This document shows positions 17,317 to 26,779 of a stretch of DNA of 39,042 bases, in pieces. Made by a program: the position numbers and the translations under genes. This DNA is from CAIXPS01 sp034430115 (GTDB lineage Bacteria > Chloroflexota > Anaerolineae > J036 > Brachytrichaceae). Below the pieces are notes generated by a model, which worked only from the letters and a program-made list of their open reading frames with translations, was not told the origin of the DNA and ran no database searches. How positions within the stretch are numbered: the stretch's first letter is position 1; each line of letters opens with the position of its first letter. The DNA lies in NCBI GenBank assembly GCA_034430115.1, contig DAOUFG010000177.1, positions 1-39,042 on the forward strand, read 5' to 3'.

Positions 17317-17634
17317 AATACAAGAGGTCGTTCCGTATTTTTAGAATATAGATTTATACTGGTTACGCTGATGTTGCATGAAGCAACATCCAGCACTTGC
17401 AATTGTACCGATAGTTTTCGTACACTTCAATACGACAGATTGGGAGAGTGGTTAGGGGCATGTGGTGCCTGCAACTGCAAGTGTCCCTGGCGGACGACCT
17501 ATTACGTTCCGCCGGACAGCGCAACCGGCAAGCCAGACGTGCTTGTAGATGGCTCGTGGGGAGTCATTACACGCACGGATTATTTACCGCCTCGCACGGC
17601 ATGGCTTGGTTGCAGGCATCACAACCACTGATCG
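17317..17634. other. Intergenic region upstream of the HTH regulator
   Basis: These 318 bases separate the regulator start from the molybdenum hydroxylase stop. The part next to the regulator is AT-rich and holds its putative promoter and a palindrome. TGTAC (17404-17408) and GTACA (around 17420) form a short spaced repeat. The remainder (about 17430-17634) contains no gene I can support and shows no clear terminator for the upstream hydroxylase. Confidence 0.4.
17345..17390 (-). promoter_or_regulatory. Putative promoter and operator of the HTH regulator
   Basis: GATGTTGC (17370-17377) and GCAACATC (17383-17390) form a perfect inverted repeat with a five-base spacer. On the minus strand a TATAAA box (17358-17353) lies about 18 bases after TTCATG inside the palindrome, so the repeat would overlap the -35. 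This layout fits repression by the regulator itself. No transcription start can be proved from sequence. Confidence 0.4.
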
Positions 17635-20382
17635 TTACTTCGCCTTCATTTCGCGCAACAGCCAGTCCTGGTCCACGGGTAAATGCGTCACACGAATCCC
17701 CGTCGCGTTACAGATCGCATTGGTAATGGCCGGCGTCGTGGGAATGCTGGAAATCTCCCCCACCCCCTTAGCGCCATATGGGCCGTCTGCCGTTGGGTCT
17801 TCCACGATGAACGACACAATTTCGGGCATGTGACGAATGCTGGGCATCTTATACCGCGCCAGGCGATCGGTATAGGGAACGCCTTTTTCGATGATGAATT
17901 CCTCCGTCAACGCGTTGCCCAGGCACATCAAGATGCCACCGTCGATCTGGCCCTGCAACGCCAGCGGGTTGATCGCCCGGCCCACATCCGTCGCGCTAAT
18001 CACCGTCCGGCAATCCACCTCGCCCGTCAACTCGTCAACGGCCACCAGCGCCGCCTGTGCGGCATAGCTAAAGGCGAAGTGCATATCGCCCCCCGTCCCC
18101 AGCGGCTGGGTGCGCGGCGCCTCATACTGGTTGCTCAGCTTAGTCGCTTTCCCTTCCGCCCTGGCCTGCACCACCACCTCGGCAAAGCTCACCTGGCGAC
18201 CGCCATATTGGACCACCCCATCATGGAACGACAGCGCATCGGCGGGCGCGTCCAACATCTCCGCAGCCACCGTCGCTAGTTGCTGGCGCAGCTTGATACT
18301 GGTGACGCGCGCGGCGTTTCCGGTGACATAGGTTTGCCGCGAGGCCGTCGTGGGGCCGCCGTCGGGCGTCAGGTCTGTGTCCGAAAGGAGCACGTGCACC
18401 TGCTCATAGGGCAGGCCCAATTCTTCCGCCGTGATGCTGGCCAGCACGCCCACCAGCCCCTGGCCGATCTCCGCGGCGCTGGTGCGCACCTCAGCGGAGC
18501 CATTGCTGAAGGCTTCCACCTCCACCTCAGAGCAATCGGGGGCACCGCCGCCCAGGCCGGTGTTCTTATAGGCGGCCGCCACGCCCCAGGCGTAGCGCGT
18601 GTGTCCATCACGCCACATCCACGGCTGCCGGCGCTGCTTCAACTCACCCTGCACAGCATCGATACACTGCAACAGACCAGCGCTCTCACGGATCAACGCC
18701 CCGGTGTTCGTCACCGAGCCGATCCGCAGCGCATTCTGGCGACGCATCTCGATCGGGTCACGCCCGATCTTGTGCGCCAGTTCATCGATGGCCGATTCAA
18801 CGGCAAAGCACGACTGTGTGACGCCGAACCCACGGAACGCCCCGGCGGGGATGTTGTTGGTCAACACGGCGTAGCAGTCGATCATCACATTTGGGATTTC
18901 ATACGGCCCGGAGGCATGTGTGGCGGCGCGGGTCATCACCTTATCACCCAGGCTGGCATAGGCCCCCGTATCGCCCCATAACTGCACACGCATGGCCGTG
19001 ATTGTGCCGTCGCGTTTGGCGCCCACCTTCACCTTGAATTGCACTGCGTGACGCTTGGGATGGAAGATGAGCGATTCACTGCGCTTGTAGAGCATCTTCA
19101 CCGGCCGGCCGGTGGCCTTTGCCAGCAACGCTACGTGAATCTGCCCCGCGATGTCCTCCTTGCCGCCGAATCCGCCGCCGATCAACGTGCCGATCACGCG
19201 TACCTGGCTTTCGGGCACGCCCAGCGCGTCCGCCGTCTGTTTACGGTCGGAATAGGGAATCTGCGAGCCGACGTATATCTCAACCCGGCCATCCTCGGTC
19301 ACGCGCCCAATGGAACACTCCGGCTCCAGGAAGGCATGTTCGGTGGTGGCGGTCTGGTAATCGCGCTCCACCACAACTTGCGCCTCTGCAAAGCCTTCAT
19401 CCAGGCTGCCCTTCTCCACGTGAATGTGCTTGAGCAGGTTGCCCGATTCATGCACCAACGGCGCACCCGGCTCCAGGCCTTTCACGGGGTCATCCACGAC
19501 CGGCAGCGGCTCGTATTCGACGTCGATCAGCTTCAGCGCCTGTTCAGCGATATGGGCTGTTTCTGCGGCCACGACGGCGACCGCATCGCCCACGTAGCGC
19601 ACCTTATCAAAACACAGCACCGGCCAGTCGTCATGCACCAGGCCGTGCGTCTTGTGCCCGGGCACGTCCTCGTGCGTCAACACGGCGACGACACCCGGCA
19701 AGGCTTTCGCGCGCGACGTATCGATGCGCTTGATGCGCGCATGCGGCACGCCGGCGCGCAACGTGCGCGCGTAGAGCATGCCGGGGAAGCTATAGTCGTC
19801 GGTGTATTTCGCAGCGCCGGTGACCTTCGCCACGGCGTCGGGGCGCGGCAACGGCTTGCCCACCACGCGGAGCGGTATGCGCGTGTGCGGCAATAGGGGT
19901 GTCGTGTCGGGCGCTTCACCACGCAAGCGTCCTGCTGCATCCTTGACCGCTGCAACGACGCTCACATAGCCGGTACAACGGCAATAGGTATCCTTCAGCG
20001 CGTGTTTAATCTCTTCATCGCTTGGGTTTGTGGTTTCATCCAGCAGTGCTTTGGACGTCATCAAGAGCCCGGGCGTGCAAAAGCCGCACTGCACCGCGCC
20101 GTGATCGATGAACGCCTGCTGCAGAGGATGCAGTTGCCCATTTTGGGCCAACCCTTCCACCGTCTCCACGTGGGCACCCTCGGCTTTTAACGCCGGGTAG
20201 ACACATGAGAGCGTCGGCACGCCGTCCAGTAACACGGTACAACTGCCACACTCCGCCTCATTGCAGCCGATCTTTGTGCCCGTCAGGCCAAGCTGATTGC
20301 GCAACACATCGGCCAGGAATGCAGAAGGTTCCACTTCCAACGTCTTCGGCTCACCATTCACCACCAGGTTTAACACTGCCAT
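17635..20382 (-). CDS. Molybdenum hydroxylase, fused 2Fe-2S and molybdopterin-binding subunit (XdhD-like)
   Basis: About 915 residues. Residues 1-155 hold two 2Fe-2S clusters: C40, C45, C48 and C60 (plant-type), then C99, C102, C134 and C136. From about residue 165 the molybdopterin domain of the xanthine dehydrogenase family follows, with GGGFGGKED (the conserved Glu of this loop), AGAFRGFG and GAKGVGE (catalytic Glu). The arginine that bovine xanthine dehydrogenase uses to hold its purine (R880, in an I-R-G-T-G-R stretch) is replaced here by an IPNVMIDCY segment, so the substrate may not be xanthine. The single-chain fusion beside a separate FAD subunit matches the E. coli XdhD/YgfM arrangement. 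ATG 20382 is chosen; GTG 20385 is also possible. Both follow GAAGGTGA. Confidence 0.85.
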   Translation of the reverse strand: MAVLNLVVNGEPKTLEVEPSAFLADVLRNQLGLTGTKIGCNEAECGSCTVLLDGVPTLSCVYPALKAEGAHVETVEGLAQNGQLHPLQQAFIDHGAVQCGFCTPGLLMTSKALLDETTNPSDEEIKHALKDTYCRCTGYVSVVAAVKDAAGRLRGEAPDTTPLLPHTRIPLRVVGKPLPRPDAVAKVTGAAKYTDDYSFPGMLYARTLRAGVPHARIKRIDTSRAKALPGVVAVLTHEDVPGHKTHGLVHDDWPVLCFDKVRYVGDAVAVVAAETAHIAEQALKLIDVEYEPLPVVDDPVKGLEPGAPLVHESGNLLKHIHVEKGSLDEGFAEAQVVVERDYQTATTEHAFLEPECSIGRVTEDGRVEIYVGSQIPYSDRKQTADALGVPESQVRVIGTLIGGGFGGKEDIAGQIHVALLAKATGRPVKMLYKRSESLIFHPKRHAVQFKVKVGAKRDGTITAMRVQLWGDTGAYASLGDKVMTRAATHASGPYEIPNVMIDCYAVLTNNIPAGAFRGFGVTQSCFAVESAIDELAHKIGRDPIEMRRQNALRIGSVTNTGALIRESAGLLQCIDAVQGELKQRRQPWMWRDGHTRYAWGVAAAYKNTGLGGGAPDCSEVEVEAFSNGSAEVRTSAAEIGQGLVGVLASITAEELGLPYEQVHVLLSDTDLTPDGGPTTASRQTYVTGNAARVTSIKLRQQLATVAAEMLDAPADALSFHDGVVQYGGRQVSFAEVVVQARAEGKATKLSNQYEAPRTQPLGTGGDMHFAFSYAAQAALVAVDELTGEVDCRTVISATDVGRAINPLALQGQIDGGILMCLGNALTEEFIIEKGVPYTDRLARYKMPSIRHMPEIVSFIVEDPTADGPYGAKGVGEISSIPTTPAITNAICNATGIRVTHLPVDQDWLLREMKAK

Positions 20383-20389
20383 CACTCAA

Positions 20390-21301
20390 TCACCTTCTTT
20401 CTTCTTGCACTGTCATCTGCGTGGACGCGCAGCGCTGAATCGCCACTAATGCGGCCTGTTCAAATAACACTGGGATCAGCTCACGCCGATACTCCGCCGT
20501 GGCCCGGTGCGGGCTGGTTCGGGGGGAACACTCATCCAGGAGCACGCTGCACGCGGCGTGGATCGTCTGGTCGGTCGCGGGCTGCCCTACCAGGAAATGC
20601 TCGGTCCGCCCGGCGCGAAACGGCAGGCGCGTCACCGGACCGAGTGAGACGCTGGCCTGGCGCAGCACCCCTTCGATCACTTGCAGCTTCACCGCCGCCG
20701 CCATCACCGGCAATGCCACTCCCTGTGGCCGCATCACTCGCGCGTATGCGGAACCCTCGTTCGCAGCAGGGATGGCGAAACGCAAGGCTACCAGCACCTG
20801 GCGCGTGCTATCGATGGCCGATTGCCCTGGCCCACAATAGGCTTGCAGCAAGGGCCACCACTCGTAGACGGTAGCGCCATTTGCCGCAAGCGAAGCCACG
20901 CATACCTGCCCATCCAATGCCAGCAACGCCAACATGCCATCGGCAGCTGGCAGCGCGTGCGCCACGTTCCCGGCCAGGGTGGCCACGTTGCGCACCTGCG
21001 GCCCGCCGATCTGCCCACACGCTTCGGCCAGCGCCGTTGCACATTCGCGGACGAGTGCCGATTGTGCAATGTGTGCATGCGTGACGCCGCAGCCGATTAC
21101 GATGAAGCCATCTTCCGGGTGAATCTCGCGCAAGCCGGGGATGTGCGTCACGTCCACCAGCGCCTGTTGTGGCGTGGCAGAACGATCATCCACGAAATAA
21201 TCGGTGCCGCCGCCGATGACGCGAGCGCGGCCCTGGTACTGGGCTAACAGTTGGAGTGCCTCGTCAATGGAGGCTGGCAGGTGATAAGCGTCACAATACA
21301 T
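20390..21301 (-). CDS. Molybdenum hydroxylase FAD-binding subunit (YgfM/CoxM-like)
   Basis: This protein of about 303 residues has the FAD-binding type 5 domain, with RVIGGGTD near the N-terminus and IGGPQVRNVATLAGNVAHAL as the second flavin-contact block, followed by a CO dehydrogenase flavoprotein-like C-terminal domain. It would pass electrons from the 2Fe-2S clusters of the downstream fused subunit to NAD+ or another acceptor. ATG 21301 is preferred because AAGAGG precedes it and the protein then begins MYCDAYHLPAS, as is usual for the family; an in-frame TTG at 21322 is possible. It lies seven bases upstream of the fused subunit, so the pair is one operon. Confidence 0.85.
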   Translation of the reverse strand: MYCDAYHLPASIDEALQLLAQYQGRARVIGGGTDYFVDDRSATPQQALVDVTHIPGLREIHPEDGFIVIGCGVTHAHIAQSALVRECATALAEACGQIGGPQVRNVATLAGNVAHALPAADGMLALLALDGQVCVASLAANGATVYEWWPLLQAYCGPGQSAIDSTRQVLVALRFAIPAANEGSAYARVMRPQGVALPVMAAAVKLQVIEGVLRQASVSLGPVTRLPFRAGRTEHFLVGQPATDQTIHAACSVLLDECSPRTSPHRATAEYRRELIPVLFEQAALVAIQRCASTQMTVQEERR

Positions 21302-21414
21302 TCGCACCTCTTCCGTCGCCAATGAAATACGATTTACGCCAGGATACTGGCGAGAACCACGGTTCTATTAGTACCGTGTAGTTTACACGCTTCACGAAGC
21401 GCCACCCCAAAACG

Positions 21415-21443
21415 CGAATGCCTGGGGGTCTCCCAGGCATTCG
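21415..21443 (-). terminator. Hairpin terminator after the acyltransferase
   Basis: CGAATGCCTGGG (21415-21426) and CCCAGGCATTCG (21432-21443) form a perfect 12-base stem with a five-base loop. On the minus strand it begins 37 bases after the acyltransferase stop and is followed by GCGTTTTGG, a short T run. Confidence 0.6.
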
Positions 21444-21479
21444 TAGCGAACAACGCACTCTATTCGTCACACGTTCGGC

Positions 21480-22673
21480 TCAATGGCTCTGCGCCACCCG
21501 CGCCGATTGTGGGCTTAGGACAACCGCTTTGCGCAACGGCTTCATGCCAAACAAGATGCGCAACAAATTGATGCGGCGCACCAGGAACTCATAGAGGCCC
21601 AGCACAATCGCAAAAGAGATTAGCGCGATTACAAACCACTTCAGTGGATCGGGCAACGTCGTTTGCACGACGAAATACCCAACCGACAAAAGCACCGTCT
21701 GATGCATCACGTAGAACGGCAAGACGGCTTCGTTGGTATATTGCAGGAAGGGCGTGTTGCGCGTGAGGGAGCGCATGCCATAGCCAAGCAAGGCCAATAT
21801 CCAGCACCAAGCGCTCAATGCGAAGGTAGCATAAACCAACGCAAACTGAAGCGTCCCATAATATGGGTCCGCCCCCGTGCCATGCAAAAGGAAGGTGCCG
21901 ATGGCGGTGAGGATGCCCCCCACCAGCGATACACCGCGCAACTGCTGAATGCGCTCTTGCAAGCGAAGGCTGGAGATGATGATGAACCCATACACGAAGA
22001 ACACGGCGTAGGGAATCAGGCTCCAACCGCCAAAGCTGCGCATGCCAGCAAAGGAATCCGGGTTCAGCGTGCCGGCCAGGATCATGACCGGTAGTGCCAG
22101 CGCATACACCACGCCTGGATAGGCAACCACGCCGCATACGGCGCTCAGCATGGCGCTGCCACCGCCGCGCAGCCAGCGAAACAGAGGATATAGCAGCAGG
22201 CTGAAGACGAACAGGATGAGCAGGTACCACAGATGCAGGCCCATCCAGGCGAAGTTGCCCCCAAAGCCATACCAGCCCTCAAAGTAGTGCGGCAGGAACT
22301 GCCAAAAAGAGCCGCTGAATTGATGATGCGTCAGGCGTTCCAGGTACACCATCAGCGCCGCGTGGGTGAACACACCCACCACCAGCGGCACCGCCAGGCG
22401 CGACACTTTATCTTTGACGAACTTGCCCACGCCGCCTTTGGAGATGGCATAGTACAGGCTAGCGCCGGAGATGATGAAGATGAACGGCATCATCCAATCG
22501 GCCAGGAAAGCCGTCCACACATCCATCCCGAAATAAGTGGTCGGGTTTTTCACGTGCCAGTCACCCTGGTCAAAAAATCGCCCGCTATGAAAGATGAAGA
22601 CGGTCAAGATCGTAAGCACGCGCAACCAGTCCAGATCATAACGTCGCGCGATAGCACCCTTGGAAGAATTCAT
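21480..22673 (-). CDS. Acyltransferase 3 family integral membrane protein
   Basis: This 397-residue protein has about ten hydrophobic segments and opens with RYDLDWLRVLTILTVFIFHS, the typical acyltransferase 3 (PF01757) start, whose family histidine corresponds here to H29. The family transfers acyl groups, commonly acetyl or succinyl, to sugars or glycans at the membrane. The acceptor is unknown; modification of a cell-surface polysaccharide is a guess from context. ATG 22673 has AAGGAG with a five-base spacer. It stands alone between the beta-mannosidase operon and the hydroxylase pair, with its own terminator downstream and a strong palindrome upstream. Confidence 0.8.
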   Translation of the reverse strand: MNSSKGAIARRYDLDWLRVLTILTVFIFHSGRFFDQGDWHVKNPTTYFGMDVWTAFLADWMMPFIFIISGASLYYAISKGGVGKFVKDKVSRLAVPLVVGVFTHAALMVYLERLTHHQFSGSFWQFLPHYFEGWYGFGGNFAWMGLHLWYLLILFVFSLLLYPLFRWLRGGGSAMLSAVCGVVAYPGVVYALALPVMILAGTLNPDSFAGMRSFGGWSLIPYAVFFVYGFIIISSLRLQERIQQLRGVSLVGGILTAIGTFLLHGTGADPYYGTLQFALVYATFALSAWCWILALLGYGMRSLTRNTPFLQYTNEAVLPFYVMHQTVLLSVGYFVVQTTLPDPLKWFVIALISFAIVLGLYEFLVRRINLLRILFGMKPLRKAVVLSPQSARVAQSH

Positions 22674-22810
22674 AAATGCTCCTTGCCGGCCATTGACGAG
22701 AGGCGTTTGACACGCCGGTCTCCTGTTTAGGGAGGGTATATCAAGTCCGCTCTGTGCGAGCGTCAGACGAAAGGGGGAGATGCGGGGGAGCCGATCGCAG
22801 GAGCTATTTG

Positions 22811-22838
22811 CCTGGGGGCGACGCGCGTCGCCCCCAGG
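22811..22838 (-). terminator. 28-base perfect palindrome after the beta-mannosidase
   Basis: CCTGGGGGCGACGC (22811-22824) is followed directly by its exact complement GCGTCGCCCCCAGG (22825-22838), 17 bases downstream of the beta-mannosidase stop on the minus strand. There is no loop beyond the centre and only AT-rich sequence, not a T run, after it. It may act as a terminator or be a dispersed palindrome. Confidence 0.5.
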
Positions 22839-22855
22839 TTCATTCGACTACTCAC

Positions 22856-25336
22856 CTACTGATAGGTGTCGATCAGGCTGTGCACGCGCAACGCTTTCTT
22901 AAGTTGCTTGAGCGTAACGGGCTTTGCAGGCTGCACCACCACCGTGACGGGGGTATTCGGATAGAGGTGCATGTAGTTGTTGGAATACTTCGCATCCACG
23001 CCATCCAGATCCAGCCAGGCCCACAGCGCCGGCATTGCCGCTGTGAGCGTGACGGCATACGTGCCATCGCCCTGCGCCGCCGCTTCCACGGCGACCTGCG
23101 GGTCGGCCAGGTTCAGATGCTTAGGCCGCGCAAAGGTTGCGAAGTTGGTGGATACTTTCTCGCCCTTCACCGTGTATTCCACCCACACCATCAAGTTACG
23201 CGCGCCGTACTTAGCAAGGTACTGCCCCAGTTCCGCGCAATCCACCTGCGCGCTCTTCAGCGCGTCGATTTGCACGTTCTTCCTGCCATGGGCCAACGCT
23301 TTGCCCTCCACGTTGGTCAGCCGCCACGACGCGACGCCTGCGCTGGGGGCCAGCGTGTCGTTGGTCAGGTGAATCTCCACGTTGCCGGTTTGCGTATCTT
23401 CCACCGCCGAAACCAGGATCGGCGCATAGAACTGCTTGGCCATGTATTGCAGAGCCTTCCAGCGCCCGTGGTAATCGATGGATGCCCAACTGGCAACCGG
23501 CCAGCAATCGTTGATCTGCCAGTAGAGCGTGCCCATGCCGCGCGGCATCGCGCGCCGCCAGTGCTCCACGGCATATTTCATCGCCATACCCTGCAACACC
23601 TGGCTCAGGTTCAGCGTCATATCGAAGGAAGTGGGCAGACGGAACCAGTCCAGCATGTACTGCATGATGACGGCGTTGCCGATCCCGCTGCGCTGGTGCA
23701 GCTCCATCACGTAAGTGGTGACGTTGCGATCCTCAGACTCGGTATACCCATGAACCGTCTTCGGCTCGGGGAAGGATTGGAAGCCAAACTCGCTATTAAA
23801 GCGGTGCTTGCAGGTGCGATACCACTCAAATGGCTTGCGCCCATGCCACACGTCCCACAGGTGCGCATCGCCGCTGTCGGGGTTGTTGAAGTCCACCCGG
23901 TCGCCGACGGGTGTGTGCGGGCTGGACGGCCAGTAGCTGCGCTGCGGGTCCAACGCGCCGGTCACTTCGGGCAACAGCGCGTTAAACAGCTTGTCATAGT
24001 CTTCCCAGCTCATCGTGCGGGCCGACCATTCCGAGGCCACCAGGCCCTGCTCCAGTTCGTTGTTACCGCACCAAAGCGCCATGCTGGGGTGATGGCGCAA
24101 CCGGCGCACGTTGTCTTCCGCCTCGGCGCGCACGTTGGCCATGAAAGCCGCATCGAAGGTCGGGTAGGCTGAGCAGGCGAACATGAAATCCTGCCAGATG
24201 CAGATGCCCATCTCGTCACACAGGTCATAAAACACATCCTGCTCGTAGATGCCCCCGCCCCACACGCGCAACATGTTCATGTTGGCATCTTTCACGCTGC
24301 CGAGTAAATCGCGGTACTGCGCATCAGTGACGGCATTTGCAAACGTATCCGAAGGGATCCAATCACCACCTTTGGCAAAGAACGGCACGCCGTTCACCAC
24401 GAACTGGAACGATTCGCCCCACTCGTCGGGGTGACGATCCAACACCAGCGTGCGCAAACCAATCCGCCGCGTGGTGACATCCAGTTCCACGCCGGATTCG
24501 TCGAGCAGCGTCACTTGCACCTGGTATAGCGGCTGTGCGCCCAGGTTGTTCGGCCACCACAATTGCGGGTCGCTGATGGTCAACCTGGCTTCATCAGCGG
24601 CCGAGACGGTGGCCTCCGCAACCAACGCGCCGCCTAGCGAGGCGCTCACGCGCGCCTGCAATGGCGCGTCGCCCAGGGCCTGCACTTCGGGCTTCACCGT
24701 CAATGTCACCTGGCCGGGCGTGCTGTGGTCTTGCAAGACTTCGACGCCCGTCAGGCGCGCGGTGTCGAAGGCCAGCAGTTCGATAGTGCGCCAGATGCCG
24801 CAGGTGATGAACACCGGGCCCCAATCCCAGCCATAGTTGCAGGGCTCCTTGCGCACGTAGGCGCGCCCGCTGACCTCGTGTGGGGCACTCCAGCCGGGCA
24901 TGGCTCGTTCAGCCTGCTTCTGCTTGATGTAGGGGATCGTAGACGCGAAGGTCACTTCGACGCTGTTCCGGCCCGGCTTCAGGAATGACTTGACGTCGAA
25001 CTCCCAGGTGCGGAACATGTTGTCGGTATGAGCCACTTCTGCGCCATTGATGCGGAGCGTGGCAAACGTATCCAGCCCCTCGCAACGCAACAAGACGCGC
25101 TCATGCTTCAACAATTTCGCCGGCACGCTGAAATTGCGCGCATAAAGCCAGTCTACCTCGCCGATCCATTGCAGCTTAAGCTCGTTGTCGCGGTAATAGG
25201 GGTCTGGAATTTTCCCGGCCGCCAACAAGTCGGTATGGATGCACCCCGGCACGTTGCCAGGGACTTTGTTGGTCAGCTTTCCATCCGCACTCACCTGCGC
25301 AGCACGCCACTCACCGTTCAGGTCCAAAATCTGCAT
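22856..25336 (-). CDS. GH2 beta-mannosidase
   Basis: This 826-residue enzyme should remove terminal beta-D-mannose. The N-terminal jelly roll begins with LNGEWRA and includes CNYGWDWGPVF, typical of beta-mannosidases. An immunoglobulin-like domain follows (about 195-300), then the TIM barrel. The acid/base is E427 in LWCGNNELEQ, and the nucleophile is E516 in FNSEFGFQSFPEP. C-terminal beta-domains end at residue 826, a normal length for the family. ATG 25336 is preceded by GGGAG with a seven-base gap. It is the last gene of the GH36-GH32-GH2 operon, 61 bases after the GH32 stop codon. No signal peptide. Its presence with the GH36 enzyme fits breakdown of galactomannan- or mannan-type oligosaccharides. 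Confidence 0.9.
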   Translation of the reverse strand: MQILDLNGEWRAAQVSADGKLTNKVPGNVPGCIHTDLLAAGKIPDPYYRDNELKLQWIGEVDWLYARNFSVPAKLLKHERVLLRCEGLDTFATLRINGAEVAHTDNMFRTWEFDVKSFLKPGRNSVEVTFASTIPYIKQKQAERAMPGWSAPHEVSGRAYVRKEPCNYGWDWGPVFITCGIWRTIELLAFDTARLTGVEVLQDHSTPGQVTLTVKPEVQALGDAPLQARVSASLGGALVAEATVSAADEARLTISDPQLWWPNNLGAQPLYQVQVTLLDESGVELDVTTRRIGLRTLVLDRHPDEWGESFQFVVNGVPFFAKGGDWIPSDTFANAVTDAQYRDLLGSVKDANMNMLRVWGGGIYEQDVFYDLCDEMGICIWQDFMFACSAYPTFDAAFMANVRAEAEDNVRRLRHHPSMALWCGNNELEQGLVASEWSARTMSWEDYDKLFNALLPEVTGALDPQRSYWPSSPHTPVGDRVDFNNPDSGDAHLWDVWHGRKPFEWYRTCKHRFNSEFGFQSFPEPKTVHGYTESEDRNVTTYVMELHQRSGIGNAVIMQYMLDWFRLPTSFDMTLNLSQVLQGMAMKYAVEHWRRAMPRGMGTLYWQINDCWPVASWASIDYHGRWKALQYMAKQFYAPILVSAVEDTQTGNVEIHLTNDTLAPSAGVASWRLTNVEGKALAHGRKNVQIDALKSAQVDCAELGQYLAKYGARNLMVWVEYTVKGEKVSTNFATFARPKHLNLADPQVAVEAAAQGDGTYAVTLTAAMPALWAWLDLDGVDAKYSNNYMHLYPNTPVTVVVQPAKPVTLKQLKKALRVHSLIDTYQ

Positions 25337-25397
25337 TGTCCTACTCCCATTTTTCAGCGTTGAAACGAATGTCGCGATTCTCGCATACCCACCAGGG

Positions 25398-26756
25398 CTA
25401 GGCCCAGGCGGATTTCAACTCGTACACTTGCAACGAAGGCACCCTTACGCCACTAGAGGCGTTGAAGACAAGCGATTGGTTGTCCGGGTGCGGCAGACAG
25501 CACGAAGTGAACGATACACGCCCGTCATTCACAAATACTTCGACGGAGGTGCGATCCAGCAGGATTTGCAAGCGGATACGCCCGCCCACCGGGGCCACCT
25601 GGGCCGCCTTACCCAGCACCGTCATCTGTTGGCTGGCAGAGGCATAGTGCACCGTCTGCCCGCGCAAAGCAAAGTCAAACGTGCCCTGCGCGTCCACTTC
25701 GATTTCAGCACGCACGTCGAACAACTCACCCTTCACGCCTTCAAGCGGGTTCTGGCCGGGCTGCATCGCCAGGTCGTGCCAGGTGTGCTCCTGCACATGC
25801 AGCGTCGCAATCTCCGGCGCAGCCGTGCGGCACAAGCGCAAGCCCTCCGCAAAGCGGCACAGGCGCATGTCGCTGGGGAACGACATCTGCTGGTTGAACG
25901 GCATACCCGGATATTGCCCGCCGGCCATCCATGCAATTTGGATGCGCCGGCCATTGGGGGCATCGCTATAGGTTTGAACGGCGTAGTAATTTGCGCCAAA
26001 GTCCACCTGCAGCGGCTCAGTCTCGGGCGTGAAGCGCGCGCCGTCGAACGTGCCGATCAGGTAGTGCCCATTCGCGCCGGTGAACACCCATCGTTCCTGG
26101 CCCGGTTCGCCTTCCACGCGCATGGGGAAGAAGTCGGGACATTCGGCACAACCGGGCACCTCCAGATCGTGCAGGTGCGTCCACTGTTTCAGATCCGGCG
26201 AGGAGAAGAAGGCATAGGTATTGCCTTCCTTATAGAGTGCCATTACCCACTGGCGCTTGGGCGCATACCAGGCCAGCTTGGGGTCGCGGTTGCCGCCGAT
26301 GATATGCCCCAGCACGGGGTTCCCGGCGTACTTCGTCCAGGTGCGCCCGCGGTCGTTGCTATAGGCAATGCACTGGGTGAACTTCTCATCTTTCGACTCG
26401 GCCAACATGCCGCCCGCTGCCGTATAGATCACCACCAGCGGCTTCTCCGCGCCCGTCTGAAAGCCGGTGGTGTTATCCCAATCCACCACGCCGGAGCCGG
26501 ACCAGATCGAACCAAGCCGATCCGGCAAGATGGCATGCGGCAGGATGTCCCAATGCACCAGGTCAGGGCTGACCGCCTCGCCCCAAATCTTCAGGCCCTC
26601 TTCCGGCCCGGAAGGAACCACGCTCGGGTTATATTGATAGAACAGAAAGAACTCGCCCTTGTAATACAACAACCCATTCGGGTCGTTCAGCCAGTTCACG
26701 CGCTGCGTGAAGTGGAATTGCGGCCGATAAGTCTCATGGAATAGCTCGCTGGTCAT
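25398..26756 (-). CDS. GH32 beta-fructofuranosidase/levanase-type enzyme
   Basis: This 452-residue protein has the five-bladed propeller of GH32. The nucleophile D25 lies in NWLNDPNGL, the transition-state stabiliser D158 in NRDPK, and the acid/base E205 in AECPDFF. A C-terminal beta-sandwich (about 315-452) with DRTSVEVFVNDG completes the family layout. Members cleave terminal fructose from sucrose, inulin or levan; the lack of a sucrose phosphate-specific feature that I can recognise leaves the exact substrate open. No signal peptide. GGAGGA lies four bases before ATG 26756, and the gap to the GH36 stop upstream is only 23 bases, so they are co-transcribed. Confidence 0.9.
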   Translation of the reverse strand: MTSELFHETYRPQFHFTQRVNWLNDPNGLLYYKGEFFLFYQYNPSVVPSGPEEGLKIWGEAVSPDLVHWDILPHAILPDRLGSIWSGSGVVDWDNTTGFQTGAEKPLVVIYTAAGGMLAESKDEKFTQCIAYSNDRGRTWTKYAGNPVLGHIIGGNRDPKLAWYAPKRQWVMALYKEGNTYAFFSSPDLKQWTHLHDLEVPGCAECPDFFPMRVEGEPGQERWVFTGANGHYLIGTFDGARFTPETEPLQVDFGANYYAVQTYSDAPNGRRIQIAWMAGGQYPGMPFNQQMSFPSDMRLCRFAEGLRLCRTAAPEIATLHVQEHTWHDLAMQPGQNPLEGVKGELFDVRAEIEVDAQGTFDFALRGQTVHYASASQQMTVLGKAAQVAPVGGRIRLQILLDRTSVEVFVNDGRVSFTSCCLPHPDNQSLVFNASSGVRVPSLQVYELKSAWA

Positions 26757-26779
26757 TCAGTCCTCCAACTTGATCATTT

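Noticed and set aside
22754..24172. A 472-codon open frame on the plus strand
   Set aside because: It is antisense to the beta-mannosidase, whose catalytic E427 and E516 motifs are on the minus strand.
25239..26744. A 501-codon open frame on the plus strand
   Set aside because: It is antisense to the GH32 gene with intact D25, D158 and E205.
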